64,000 nucleotides of DNA from assembly GCF_001428385.1 (NCBI RefSeq), contig NZ_LMSK01000003.1:124001-188000 (forward strand), read 5' to 3'. Under the pieces are notes generated by a model. The model saw nothing but the letters and a program-made list of their open reading frames with translations, was not told where the DNA came from and searched no databases. Both the position numbers and the translations under genes were made by a program. The stretch is from Rhodanobacter sp. Soil772 (lineage in GTDB: Bacteria; Pseudomonadota; Gammaproteobacteria; Xanthomonadales; Rhodanobacteraceae). Positions 45,452-54,629 of the stretch are shown here, one piece after another (positions within the stretch are counted from its first letter, which is position 1; each line of letters begins with the position of its first letter).

Positions 45452-47419
45452 TTACTTCAGCTGCACCGTGTTGTTGCCACGGTCGACGTCGGGTAGCGCA
45501 TGCGTCGGATCGATACTGACGGACTTCGCCTTGCGCGTGCCGTCCACGTGCACGACGTAGCTGCGGTGTTGCTGCCAGGTTTCCCACGGCACACGCACGT
45601 CCTGCTTGCTGCCGTCGTCGTAGGTCACTTCGAGGGTGGCGGGGAGAACGAGCTGGTCGAGGTTGGCGACGGTGACGTCGAGGCCCTTGCGGTAGTCGCC
45701 GTCGGTGTAGGCGGCTTTTTGCACGGCGATGTCGAATTGCCAGTTGTGTTGGAACCAGCCGCGCCAGAACCAGCCCAGGTCTTCGCCGGTGTCGCTTTCC
45801 ATGAAGCGGAAGAAGTCCGACGGGCTCGGGTGCTTGTACGCCCAGGTGGCGATGTAGCGGCGGAACGCCGGGTCGAAGCGTTCCGGCCCGATGATCTGTT
45901 CGCGCAGCAGCACGAGGCCGAACGCGCCCTTGAAGTAGCTGATCGGGTGGCGGTACTTCTCCGGCGTCATGTCGGCGCCGTTGAGCAGGGCGGGTGCGGC
46001 GGGATCGGCCAGCACGGCGGCGATCTCGTCGGCCGGGTTGCCGCCGCCGGGCGCGTATTCGCTGTCGCGCTTGGGCGCGTATTCGCCGTGGTTGAAGGCG
46101 TCGTCTTCGTAGACGTCGATGAAGGTGTTGAAGCCCTCGTCCATCCACGCGTCGCGGCGCTCGTTGCTGCCCACGATCATCGGGAACCAGCTGTGGCCGA
46201 TCTCGTGCGCGATCACCATGTGCAGCTTGCTGCCCTTGGCCAGTTTGTGGTCGAAGGTGATGCCCGGGTATTCCATGCCGCCAGCGGTGCCGGCCTCGTT
46301 GATCGCCACCGGCCACGGGTAGGGATACCACTGCTTCGAGAAGTGTTCGGTGGAAGCCTTGAGGTATTCGGTGGCGCGGCCCCAGGCGGCGTTGCCGCCG
46401 CTTTCGGCGGGATAGACCGACATCGCCAGCGCGGTCTTGCCCTCGGGCAGGTTGATCCGCGCGGCGTCCCACACGAACGCCTTCGAGGCGCCAAACGCCA
46501 CGTCGCGGGTGTTCTGCATGCGGAAGTGCCAGGTCAGCGTGCCGCTCTGTTTTGGACGGCTGGACGGCTGGGTGACTTCTTCCGGCGTGCGGATCATCAC
46601 CGTGGCGTCGCTGTGGCGGGCCTGCTCCAGCCGCTGCCGTTCGGTCTTCGTCAGCACCTCGTCGGGGTTCACCAGCTCGCCGGAGCCGGCCACGACCATG
46701 TCCCACGGCACGGTGATCGCGTAGTCGAAGTCGCCGTATTCCAGGTAGAACTCGCTATTGAGGTAGGGCGCGGTGTCCCACCCGCGCAGGTCGTCGTACA
46801 CGGCCATGCGCGGGTACCACTGCGCGATCTCGAAGATCTCGCCGTTCTTGCTGGGATTGACGTCGGTGCGCCCGCCGAATTCGCCGGGCACGGTGTAGCT
46901 CCACGCGATGTGCAGGCGCAGGCTGCCGCCGTTGCCCTTCAGCGCCGCGGGCAGTTGCACCTGCATGCGCGTGTCGGAAACCAGCCATTTCACTGGCTGC
47001 CTGCGACCGTGCGCGTCGTCCACTTCGACCGAGGCAATCTGGTAGCCGTCGGTGAACTCGGTGGGGAACTTGCTGGTGAACGCGCCGCGGGCGTCGTGGC
47101 GATAGCGGTTCTGGTCCAGCTGCAGCCACAGCACGTCGAGCGCGTCGGGGCTGTGGTTGGTGTAGCTGATCACCTCGCTGCCGCGCAGCTGCCGCGTGGC
47201 CGGATCGAGCGTGGCGGTGATCGTGTAGTCGGCGCGGTTCTGCCAGAACAGCGGGCCGGGCTTGCCGCTGGCCGAGCGATAGGCGGTGGCCGGCTGCGGG
47301 TAGCTGTACGGGGCGAAGGTCTGCAGCGGGTCGAAGCGCGCCGTGGCGCCGTCGGCGGCGAACGCAGGCGCGGCCAGCAGGGTGGCGGCCGTGATGGCGA
47401 GGGAAATCGCTAACTTCAT
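45452..47419 (-). CDS. Exported M1-family metallopeptidase
   Basis: A 655-residue zinc aminopeptidase with a signal peptide (residues 1-22, LAISLAITAATLLAAPAFA). The zinc motif HEIGHSWFP is near residue 405, and the third ligand Glu is in WMDEGFNTFIDVY about 19 residues later. The exopeptidase-type motif AGGMEYPGITF near 383 corresponds to GxMEN of M1 enzymes with the last Asn replaced by Tyr, which may change its specificity. It starts 29 bases after the AGE-family isomerase gene and may be read through from that operon. Confidence 0.92.
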   Translation of the reverse strand: MKLAISLAITAATLLAAPAFAADGATARFDPLQTFAPYSYPQPATAYRSASGKPGPLFWQNRADYTITATLDPATRQLRGSEVISYTNHSPDALDVLWLQLDQNRYRHDARGAFTSKFPTEFTDGYQIASVEVDDAHGRRQPVKWLVSDTRMQVQLPAALKGNGGSLRLHIAWSYTVPGEFGGRTDVNPSKNGEIFEIAQWYPRMAVYDDLRGWDTAPYLNSEFYLEYGDFDYAITVPWDMVVAGSGELVNPDEVLTKTERQRLEQARHSDATVMIRTPEEVTQPSSRPKQSGTLTWHFRMQNTRDVAFGASKAFVWDAARINLPEGKTALAMSVYPAESGGNAAWGRATEYLKASTEHFSKQWYPYPWPVAINEAGTAGGMEYPGITFDHKLAKGSKLHMVIAHEIGHSWFPMIVGSNERRDAWMDEGFNTFIDVYEDDAFNHGEYAPKRDSEYAPGGGNPADEIAAVLADPAAPALLNGADMTPEKYRHPISYFKGAFGLVLLREQIIGPERFDPAFRRYIATWAYKHPSPSDFFRFMESDTGEDLGWFWRGWFQHNWQFDIAVQKAAYTDGDYRKGLDVTVANLDQLVLPATLEVTYDDGSKQDVRVPWETWQQHRSYVVHVDGTRKAKSVSIDPTHALPDVDRGNNTVQLK

Positions 47420-47448
47420 CGTGCAGTGCCTTGAGGGAGAGTGGTGGA

Positions 47449-48675
47449 TCACGGCTGGCCGCCGGCGCGCAACAGCGCCAGCACTTCGTGGCAGGCGCCC
47501 ATGGTGTGGTAGTCGGTCTTGCCGGCCGGGCTTTTCTCGTCGTCGTACTTGCGGTTGTCGCGGGTGAGGATGCGGTACCAGGCGCCGTAACGGTGGTCGA
47601 CGAAATGCTGCCACGCGTACGCCCACAACTTCCCGTACCAATCGTCATAGGCGGGCTCGCCGGTGCGCGCGTGCAACCGTGCGGCGGCGGCCAGCGATTC
47701 GGCCTGCACCCAGAAGTACTTGTCGTCATCGCAGACGCTGCCGTCGGGCGCGAAGCCGTAGCAGATGCCGCCGTACTCGCTGTCCCAGGCGCGCGCCAGC
47801 GCGGTGTCGAACAGCTGCCGCGCGGTGGGCAGCAGCCAGTCCTCGTCGTAGCCGCGTGCGCGCAGCAGCGGCTCCATGATCAGCAGCAGCTTGGCCCACT
47901 CGGTCTGGTGGCCGGGCTGGAAGCCCCACGGGCGGAACAGGTGCTTAGGATCGTCGCGGTGGTAGTTCCAGTCGATGGCCCAGTCGCGGTCGTAGTGCTC
48001 CCATACCAGCCCGCCGGCCAGCGCGGCTTGGCGGCGGGTCATGTGGTCGGCGAGGGTGTACGCGCGGTCGAGATAGCGCGGCTCGCTGCTGGCCTGGTAG
48101 GCGGCCAGCATCGCCTCGCACATGTGCATGTTGGCGTTCTGGCCGCGGTAGTCGCTGAAGTGCCAGTTCGCATCGGCCTCGTCGCGGTACAGGCCGGCGT
48201 CGGCGTCCCAGTAGTGCTGTTCCAGCAGGTGCCAGGTTTCGTCCATCCACGCGGCGGCTTCGCCGATGCCGGCCTTGCGCGCGCTGGCATAGGCGAGCAG
48301 CACGAAGGCCACGCCGTAGGCATGGTTGGTGCGGTCTTCCGGCTGCTCGTCGCGGATCGTCCAGGCGTAGCCGCCGGTGTACGGGTCGCGATGCACTTCG
48401 CGCAGGTAGCGCAGGCCATGGCGGGCCGCTTCGAGGTATTCACTGCTGGAAGCCGCGGCGTTGTCGAACTCGATCGCCGCCATCGCGTAGTTGAAGACGA
48501 AGCGGGTACTGCTGACCAGGTGCCGGTGGGTGCGGTCGTAGATCGTGCCGTCGTCGCGGAAGTAGTGGAAGAAGCCGCCTTCCGGGTCGATCGCGCGCGG
48601 GTGGTAGAACGCCATCGTCTGCGCGATGTGCTCGCGCAGGAAATCGGCGGAGCGGAAGTCGGGAGTGGCGTTCAT
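47449..48675 (-). CDS. AGE-family sugar isomerase, probably mannose to fructose
   Basis: A 408-residue alpha/alpha-barrel enzyme of the N-acylglucosamine 2-epimerase family. Conserved active-site stretches are STRFVFNYA near residue 57, RTNHAYGVAFVL near 117, NANMHMCEAMLAAY near 180, GFQPGHQTEWAKLLL near 245 and KYFWVQAESLAAA near 320. This pattern fits mannose isomerase (ManI/YihS side) better than renin-binding GlcNAc epimerase. Context supports it: fructokinase-like gene upstream with ATGA overlap, a sugar transporter and an alpha-mannosidase. It would turn imported mannose into fructose. Confidence 0.85.
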   Translation of the reverse strand: MNATPDFRSADFLREHIAQTMAFYHPRAIDPEGGFFHYFRDDGTIYDRTHRHLVSSTRFVFNYAMAAIEFDNAAASSSEYLEAARHGLRYLREVHRDPYTGGYAWTIRDEQPEDRTNHAYGVAFVLLAYASARKAGIGEAAAWMDETWHLLEQHYWDADAGLYRDEADANWHFSDYRGQNANMHMCEAMLAAYQASSEPRYLDRAYTLADHMTRRQAALAGGLVWEHYDRDWAIDWNYHRDDPKHLFRPWGFQPGHQTEWAKLLLIMEPLLRARGYDEDWLLPTARQLFDTALARAWDSEYGGICYGFAPDGSVCDDDKYFWVQAESLAAAARLHARTGEPAYDDWYGKLWAYAWQHFVDHRYGAWYRILTRDNRKYDDEKSPAGKTDYHTMGACHEVLALLRAGGQP

Positions 48676-49652
48676 GCCTGTTGCTCCATGAAGGCCAGCA
48701 CCTCGTCGCCGCGCGGCATCGCGGCGAACGAGCCCTGGCGGGTAACGGTGAGGGCGCCGCAGGCGGCGGCGAAGCGCAGCATCGCGTGCAGGCGCGGCAG
48801 TTCGGTGACCAGCCGGTCGAGCCGTTCGGCGCCGGCGTCGAGGTCGGCCAGGCAGCACAGCAGGCCGCCCATGAAGGCATCGCCGGCGGCGGTGGAGTCG
48901 ACCACGGCGACCGCGTAACCGGGCAGCTCGCCTTCGGCGTCGGGGTGGAACCAGCGCAGCGGCCTGGCGCCGTCGGTCACCACCATCAGCCGGGTGCGGC
49001 CCAGCCACAGGCGGTCCAGCGCAGCCTGCTCGCCGTCCGGCGCCAGCCAGGCGAATTCCTCGGCGCTCAGCTTCACCACGTCGGCCAGGTGCAATGCCGG
49101 CCACAGCAGCGGGTGCGGATCGACATCGGCCGGCCACAGCGCGGGGCGCAGGTTGAGGTCGAAGCTGACCAGCGCACCGACGCCGTGCGCGCGCTGCATG
49201 CCTTCGCGGGTGGTGGCGGCGAGCGTCGGGTCGGTCATGCTGTTCGAGCAGACGTGGAACACGGCGACGTCGCAGAAGGTGTCGGCGCGGAAGTCGGCCG
49301 GCTGGAACAGCAGGTCGGCGGTGTTGTCGCGGTAGAAGCTGAAGCTGCGTTCGCCGTGTGCATCCAGGGTGACGAAGGCCAGCGCACTGTTTGCCGTATC
49401 GGTGCGCACGACGTCGGCGGTGCCGACGCCGGCCTGCTGCAGGCTGTCGAGCAGGAAGTCGCCGAAGCGGTCGCGCGCGAGCATGCCGGCGAAGCGCGCG
49501 TGTCCGCCGAGCCGCGCGGCGGCGACCGCCACGTTGGCCGGCGCGCCGCCGGCGAACGGCGTGAAGCGCGCAGCGAAGCCGCGCGCGTCGAGGCCGTCGG
49601 CGTGCAGGTCGATCAGTGCCTCGCCGAAGCACAGGATGGGTCGCATGGCCAT
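48672..49652 (-). CDS. PfkB-family sugar kinase, likely fructokinase
   Basis: A 326-residue ribokinase-fold enzyme. The PfkB N-terminal signature GGAPANVAVAAARLGG is near residue 36, and the C-terminal motif VVDSTAAGDAFMGGLL is near 255; its catalytic Asp is in AAGDAF. In this operon it probably phosphorylates fructose made by the adjacent mannose isomerase. The start could be ATG 49652 or 49646; the first leaves a two-base gap to the transporter stop. Its stop overlaps the isomerase start. Confidence 0.9.
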   Translation of the reverse strand: MAMRPILCFGEALIDLHADGLDARGFAARFTPFAGGAPANVAVAAARLGGHARFAGMLARDRFGDFLLDSLQQAGVGTADVVRTDTANSALAFVTLDAHGERSFSFYRDNTADLLFQPADFRADTFCDVAVFHVCSNSMTDPTLAATTREGMQRAHGVGALVSFDLNLRPALWPADVDPHPLLWPALHLADVVKLSAEEFAWLAPDGEQAALDRLWLGRTRLMVVTDGARPLRWFHPDAEGELPGYAVAVVDSTAAGDAFMGGLLCCLADLDAGAERLDRLVTELPRLHAMLRFAAACGALTVTRQGSFAAMPRGDEVLAFMEQQA

Positions 49653-49654
49653 CG

Positions 49655-50983
49655 TCAATGATTTTCGTCGGTGGCCGGCGGCGGGGTGCTGCGGATCTTC
49701 GAGCCGCTGACGCCGTAGAACACGATGTACAGGTAGCACAGCAGCGGCAGGAAGAACGCGTGCTGCAGGCCGATGTGATCGGCGAACACACCCTGCACGT
49801 AGGGAATGATCGCGCCGCCCACGATCGCCATGATCAGCAGACTGGACGCCTTGCTGGTCATCGGCCCCAGCCGCTCGATGCCGAGCGCGAAGATGGTCGG
49901 GAACATGATCGAGTTGAACAGGCCGATCGCGATGATGCTGTACATCGCCACGTTGCCGCTGCTCAGCATGGTGGTCAGCACCAGCAGCGCGTTGATCGCG
50001 GCGAACAGGGCAAGCAGCTTGCGCGGCGAGAACTTCGCCATCAGCGCCGAACCGACGAAGCGGCCGACCATCGCGCCGCCCCAATACCACGATACGTAGT
50101 GCGCGGCCTGCTGCTCGCTGATGTGGCCGATCTCCGGCATCGACAGGTAGTTGACCATGAAGCTGCCGATCGACACTTCCGCGCCGACGTAGAAGAAGAT
50201 GCCGAGCACGCCGAACAGCACGTGCGGATGGCGCAGCACCTCGACGAAGCCGTGGCGGTCGTGGTCGCCCCTGTCGGTGGCCTCGGTCAGCGCCGGCAGG
50301 CGGAACAGCCACACGAAGATCGCCAGCAGGAACAGCACCACGGCCAGCCCGATGTACGGGAACTGCACCGCCTGCGCCTGCTGGGTGTCGTAGAGCAGGC
50401 GCTGCGCCGGTTCCAGCGCGGTCAGTTCGGCCGGGCTCTTCACCACGTTGGACAGGATCAGCAGGCCGCCGAACAGCGGCGCCAGCGTGGTGCCCAGCGA
50501 ATTCAGCGCCTGCGCCAGGGTCAGCCGGCTGGAACTGGTTTTTTCCGGACCCAGCAGCGCCACGTACGGGTTGGCCGCCACCTGCAGCACGGTGATGCCG
50601 GTGGCCAGCACGAACAGCGCGCCGAGGAACGCCGGGTACAGGTGCAAGCTGGCCGCCGGCCAGAAGCCGAGTGCGCCGACACCGGCGATCGCCAGCCCGG
50701 CCACGATGCCCTTCTTGTAGCCAAGCGCGGCGATCAGCCGGCCGGCCGGCATCGCCATCAGGAAGTACGCGCCGAAGAAGGTGAACTGCACCAGGATCGC
50801 CTGGGCGTAGTTGAGCTGGAAGATCGACTTCAGGTGCGGGATCAGGATGTCGTTGAGGCAGGTCAGGAAGCCCCACATGAAGAAGATGGTGGTGAGCACG
50901 CCCATCGCCATCGGGTAGTCGGTATAGCGCTCGCCATGTGCGGGCGAGTCGGGCGTCGGTGACGGAACTTGGGCGAAGGCCAT
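49655..50983 (-). CDS. FucP-type sugar:proton MFS symporter
   Basis: A 442-residue transporter with 12 membrane segments. FucP-subfamily motifs include IFFMWGFLTCLNDILIPHLK near residue 33, VQFTFFGAYFLMAMPAGRL near 65, ANPYVALLGP near 140 and the QALNSLGTTLAPLFGG stretch near 160. In this locus the cargo is probably mannose or a mannoside released by the GH92 enzyme. It follows the LacI gene by 27 bases and heads the transporter-kinase-isomerase run. Confidence 0.9.
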   Translation of the reverse strand: MAFAQVPSPTPDSPAHGERYTDYPMAMGVLTTIFFMWGFLTCLNDILIPHLKSIFQLNYAQAILVQFTFFGAYFLMAMPAGRLIAALGYKKGIVAGLAIAGVGALGFWPAASLHLYPAFLGALFVLATGITVLQVAANPYVALLGPEKTSSSRLTLAQALNSLGTTLAPLFGGLLILSNVVKSPAELTALEPAQRLLYDTQQAQAVQFPYIGLAVVLFLLAIFVWLFRLPALTEATDRGDHDRHGFVEVLRHPHVLFGVLGIFFYVGAEVSIGSFMVNYLSMPEIGHISEQQAAHYVSWYWGGAMVGRFVGSALMAKFSPRKLLALFAAINALLVLTTMLSSGNVAMYSIIAIGLFNSIMFPTIFALGIERLGPMTSKASSLLIMAIVGGAIIPYVQGVFADHIGLQHAFFLPLLCYLYIVFYGVSGSKIRSTPPPATDENH

Positions 50984-51010
50984 GTGGATTCCCCGGAAAG
51001 TGTGGTGTGG

Positions 51011-52063
51011 TCAGGCGGTGAGTGGTGGGCAGCTGCTTTCGCGAACGATCAGTTGTACCGGTGCCACGGTCTGGTGGCTGGCGGCCTGCGGTTGCTGCAG
51101 GCGCTGCAGTACCAGTTGTGCCGCCTGCTGGCCGCGCTCGCGCGGCGCAACCGACAAGGTGGTCAGCGGCGGCGTGCCGAGCGCCGCTTCGGCGATGTCG
51201 TCGAAGCCGGTCAGCGCGAAGTCCCGGCCGGGGTGCAACCCGCGCTGGTTGAGGCCGAGCACCAGGCCCAGCGCGACCGCGTCGTTGTAGCAGACCGCCG
51301 CGGTCGGGGCGAGTGCGCCGGCGAACAGGGCGGGCGCGTGGTGGGCGGCATCCAGTCGGGTCGGTGCGCATTCGATACGCCAGTACGGTTCGGTGCGCAG
51401 CCCGGCCGTGTGCATCGCCTCGACGTAACCGGCGTGGCGCTGCCGGCACGAGCTGGAATCGTGATGGCCGCCGAAGAACGCGATGTGCCGGTGGCCGCGG
51501 GCGATCAGGTGTTCAGTAGCCAGGCGGGCGCCATGCTGGTTGTCCAGCATCAGCTGGTCCCAGTGCGCGAATTCGGGCAGCGCGCCGCCCAGCTCGCGGT
51601 TGAACAGCAGCAGCGGCACGCGCCGACCGACCACGGCCAGCACGTCGTGCGCCTTGCTGTGTTCGGCCGGCGACAGGATGATCCCGGCCGGGCCGTGTTC
51701 CAGTAGCGAGCCGAGCACCGCCTGCTCGCGTGCGGGCGACTCGCCGGTGCAGCCGAGCAGGGTGACGAAGCCGGCGGCGGCCAGCGTCTCGTCCACGCCG
51801 GCGGCGAACTCGGCGAAGAACGGATTGGCCAGGTCGTTCAGCACCAGTGCGATGCTGGTCGAGGTGCGCCGGCGCAGGTTCGCCGCGGCGCGGTTGTAGA
51901 CGTAACCCTGCCGGCGCAGTTCCTCCTCGACCCGGACGCGGGTGAGCTTGTTCACCAGCGGACTGTCGCGCAGCACCAGCGACACCGTGGCGCGCGACAC
52001 GCCGCAGCCCGCGGCGATGTCGTTCAAGGTCACCTTGCGCCCGATCGGAGTTTGACTCGGCAT
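51011..52063 (-). CDS. LacI-family repressor of the mannose locus
   Basis: A 350-residue regulator. The helix-turn-helix and hinge (1-60) read VTLNDIAAGCGVSRATVSLV and then VRVEEELRRQGYVYNRAAANL. The sugar-binding core has TSIALVLNDLANPFFAEF and a C-terminal FDDIAEAALGTPPLTTL. The effector is probably mannose or its isomerisation/phosphorylation product. Two closely similar 14-base sites lie in the divergent spacer, one before this gene and one before the GH92 gene, so it likely represses both directions. It is probably co-transcribed with the transporter. Confidence 0.9.
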   Translation of the reverse strand: MPSQTPIGRKVTLNDIAAGCGVSRATVSLVLRDSPLVNKLTRVRVEEELRRQGYVYNRAAANLRRRTSTSIALVLNDLANPFFAEFAAGVDETLAAAGFVTLLGCTGESPAREQAVLGSLLEHGPAGIILSPAEHSKAHDVLAVVGRRVPLLLFNRELGGALPEFAHWDQLMLDNQHGARLATEHLIARGHRHIAFFGGHHDSSSCRQRHAGYVEAMHTAGLRTEPYWRIECAPTRLDAAHHAPALFAGALAPTAAVCYNDAVALGLVLGLNQRGLHPGRDFALTGFDDIAEAALGTPPLTTLSVAPRERGQQAAQLVLQRLQQPQAASHQTVAPVQLIVRESSCPPLTA

Positions 52064-52077
52064 GCAGTTTCACCGGA

Positions 52078-52091
52078 TTAGAACGATCCAA
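52078..52091 (-). promoter_or_regulatory. LacI-type operator, regulator side
   Basis: TTGGATCGTTCTAA (read on the minus strand) lies 15 bases upstream of the LacI gene. It matches TTGAATCGTTCCAG at 52167-52180 at 11 of 14 positions, with the GATCGTTC/AATCGTTC core shared. Likely autoregulatory site. Confidence 0.65.
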
Positions 52092-52166
52092 ATGTAACTT
52101 ATCGCTGCCGTTGCGCACGTCGCGGCGCAGCATGCCTTGACCGGCAGCGAGTGTTAGCGTGCCGCT

Positions 52167-52180
52167 TTGAATCGTTCCAG
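52167..52180 (+). promoter_or_regulatory. LacI-type operator, mannosidase side
   Basis: TTGAATCGTTCCAG, 16 bases before the GH92 start at 52196 and the counterpart of the site at 52078-52091. Binding here would block the GH92 gene. The reading frame opening at 52151 would place the operator in coding sequence, so it is rejected as a start. Confidence 0.65.
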
Positions 52181-52195
52181 CAAACGAGATCGACG

Positions 52196-54535
52196 ATGAC
52201 CATCCGGCTGCATGGCGTACTCCCCTGTCTGCTCGGTGCCGCGGTCGGCATCGCGGCGATGACACCTGTCGCCGCGCGTGCCGACGGCCACGCTGCGGCG
52301 GTCGACCCGCGCATCGGCAGCGGCGGCGACGGCCACACCCTTCCCGGCGCCACCGTGCCGTTTGGGATGATCCAGCTGTCGCCGGACACCGCGATGCCGG
52401 ACTTCAAGCACGCCTACAAGTGGGCTGCCGGCTACCAGTACGGCGACAGCAGCATCCTGGGTTTTTCGCACACGCACTTCTCCGGCTCCGGCCATTCGGA
52501 CCTGGGCGACGTACTGGTGATGCCGATTGCCGGCGACGTGCGGCTGGAGCCGGGCGACCCGACCAGGCCGGGCAGCGGCTACCGCTCGCGCTTCTCGCAC
52601 GCCAGTGAAGTAGCGCAGGCCGGCTACTACGCGGTGACACTGAGCGACTACGGCGTGCGCGCCGAACTCACCGCCGGGCGGCGGATCGGCTGGCACCGCT
52701 ACACCTTCCCGGCCGGCAAGCCGGCGCACGTGTTGCTGGACCTGCGCCCGAGCATCTACGACTACGCCGGCAAGGTGCTGTGGTCGAGCCTGCGCGTGCG
52801 CGGCGACGGCACCGTCACCGGTTGCCGCACCACCCGCGGCTGGGCGCCGGGGCGCGAGCTGTGCTTTGCCATGCGTTTCTCGCAGCCGATGACTTCGCGC
52901 GAGCTGCTCAATCGCGAGGCCGACATCGCCTACAAGGGGTTCAAGGGGCCGGGCAACCAGGCCGAGGATCGCGATGCGCAGGACGGCCGCGCACTGGTCG
53001 GCGTGTTCGACTTCGGCAAGCTGAAGAAGCCGCTGGAGGTGAAGGTGGCGATCTCGCCGGTGAGCGAGGCGAATGCGCTCGCCAACCTGGACAAGGATGG
53101 CGCGGGCTGGGATTTCGACGCGCGCCGCGCCGAGGCGAAAGCCGCCTGGGATGAGGCGCTGGCGGTGGTCGACATCGACGCGCCGAAGACCGCGAAGACA
53201 CAGTTCTACACCGCGCTCTACCACGCCATGCTGTCGCCCACGCTGAGCATGGACGTCAACGGCGAGTACCGCGGGCCCGACCACGCGGTGCATCGCGCCG
53301 ATGGCTTCGAGTTCCACTCGACCTGGTCGCTGTGGGACGTCTACCGTGCGCAGCAGCCGTTGATGGTGTTGCTGAATCCCGCGCGCAGCACCGATTTCAT
53401 CCGCTCGCTGATCGCCGCGCGCGAGGCCAGCCCGTTCGGCATCCTGCCGGTGTGGGCGTACCAGGGGCTGGAGACCTGGTGCATGATCGGCTACCACGCA
53501 GTGCCGGTGATCGCCGACGCGTACATCAAGGGCGTGCGTGGCTTCGACGCGGACAAGGCGTTGGCGGCGATGGTGGCCAGCGCCACCTACGCGCCGTACG
53601 GTGACCTCGCCGACTACATGAAGCTCGGCTACGTGCCGATCGACAAGGAACCCGAAGGCGCCTCGAAGACGCTGGAATACGCCTACGACGACTGGTCGCT
53701 GGCGCAGATGGCGAAGGCGATGGGCAAGACCGACGTCGCCGCCACGTTCGCCAAGCGGGCGGCGAACTGGCGTCATGCATGGGATCCGAAAACCGGTTTC
53801 ATGCGCGCGCGGCTGAGCGACGGCACGTTCCGCGAGCCGTTCGACCCGACCGCCGCCGGCTACGGCAGCGACTTCACCGAAGGCAACGCATGGCAGTACT
53901 CGTGGTACGTGCCGCAGGACGTGGCCGGGTTGATCGGCGCGATGGGCGGCGATGCGAAGTTTGTCGCGAAACTCGATGCCTTGTTCGACGCGAAGGTCGA
54001 CCCCTCGCACTTCAAGCACGTCGAGGACATCACCGGGCTGATCGGCTGGTACGCGCACGGCAACGAGCCCAGCCATCACATCGCCTATCTCTACGACTAC
54101 GCCGGCGCGCCGTGGAAGACGCAAGCCAGGCTGAAGCAGATCATGGACAGCCAGTACGCACCGCGCCCCGACGGCCTGAGCGGCAACGACGACCTCGGCC
54201 AGATGTCGGCCTGGTACGTGTTCACCGCGCTGGGCTTCTACCCGGTGACGCCGGGCAGCGACGAGTACGCGATCGGCCGGCCGTTCGTGTCGCGCGCCGC
54301 GATCCATGTGGGCAGCGGCCGCACGTTCACGGTCACTGCATCGCCGCTGGATGATGCGCATCCGTACGTCGGTGCGGTGACGCTCAACGGCAAGCCGCTC
54401 GATCGCACGTACCTGCGCCACGGCGAGATCGTGGCCGGCGGCGAGTTGCACTTCACCATGCAGGCCGGGCCGAATCGCGAATGGGGCCGCGCGGCGACAG
54501 CCCGGCCGGCGGCGATGAGTCGCTACGATGAATAA
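52196..54535 (+). CDS. Secreted GH92 alpha-mannosidase
   Basis: A 779-residue exported glycosidase. The signal peptide ends near residue 30 (GVLPCLLGAAVGIAAMTPVAARA). The mature enzyme has the GH92 layout: N-terminal PRIGSGGDGHTLPGATVPFG, then FHSTWSLWDVYRAQQPL near 375 and the strongly conserved catalytic region GNDDLGQMSAWYVFTALGFY near 660, followed by PGSDEYAIGRP. GH92 enzymes are calcium-dependent exo-alpha-mannosidases acting on mannans and N-glycans. The bond type (1,2; 1,3; 1,6) is not readable. It is divergent from, and shares a LacI operator with, the mannose uptake genes. Confidence 0.94.
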   Translation: MTIRLHGVLPCLLGAAVGIAAMTPVAARADGHAAAVDPRIGSGGDGHTLPGATVPFGMIQLSPDTAMPDFKHAYKWAAGYQYGDSSILGFSHTHFSGSGHSDLGDVLVMPIAGDVRLEPGDPTRPGSGYRSRFSHASEVAQAGYYAVTLSDYGVRAELTAGRRIGWHRYTFPAGKPAHVLLDLRPSIYDYAGKVLWSSLRVRGDGTVTGCRTTRGWAPGRELCFAMRFSQPMTSRELLNREADIAYKGFKGPGNQAEDRDAQDGRALVGVFDFGKLKKPLEVKVAISPVSEANALANLDKDGAGWDFDARRAEAKAAWDEALAVVDIDAPKTAKTQFYTALYHAMLSPTLSMDVNGEYRGPDHAVHRADGFEFHSTWSLWDVYRAQQPLMVLLNPARSTDFIRSLIAAREASPFGILPVWAYQGLETWCMIGYHAVPVIADAYIKGVRGFDADKALAAMVASATYAPYGDLADYMKLGYVPIDKEPEGASKTLEYAYDDWSLAQMAKAMGKTDVAATFAKRAANWRHAWDPKTGFMRARLSDGTFREPFDPTAAGYGSDFTEGNAWQYSWYVPQDVAGLIGAMGGDAKFVAKLDALFDAKVDPSHFKHVEDITGLIGWYAHGNEPSHHIAYLYDYAGAPWKTQARLKQIMDSQYAPRPDGLSGNDDLGQMSAWYVFTALGFYPVTPGSDEYAIGRPFVSRAAIHVGSGRTFTVTASPLDDAHPYVGAVTLNGKPLDRTYLRHGEIVAGGELHFTMQAGPNREWGRAATARPAAMSRYDE

Positions 54536-54629
54536 GTCGCGCCCGCGTGGCTTGGGTGAGGCATGGATGAAACATGCCAGAATGCGGCAGGAACCCTTTG
54601 ACCGTAGGTCGGCCGATGCAGCGGGCGGG

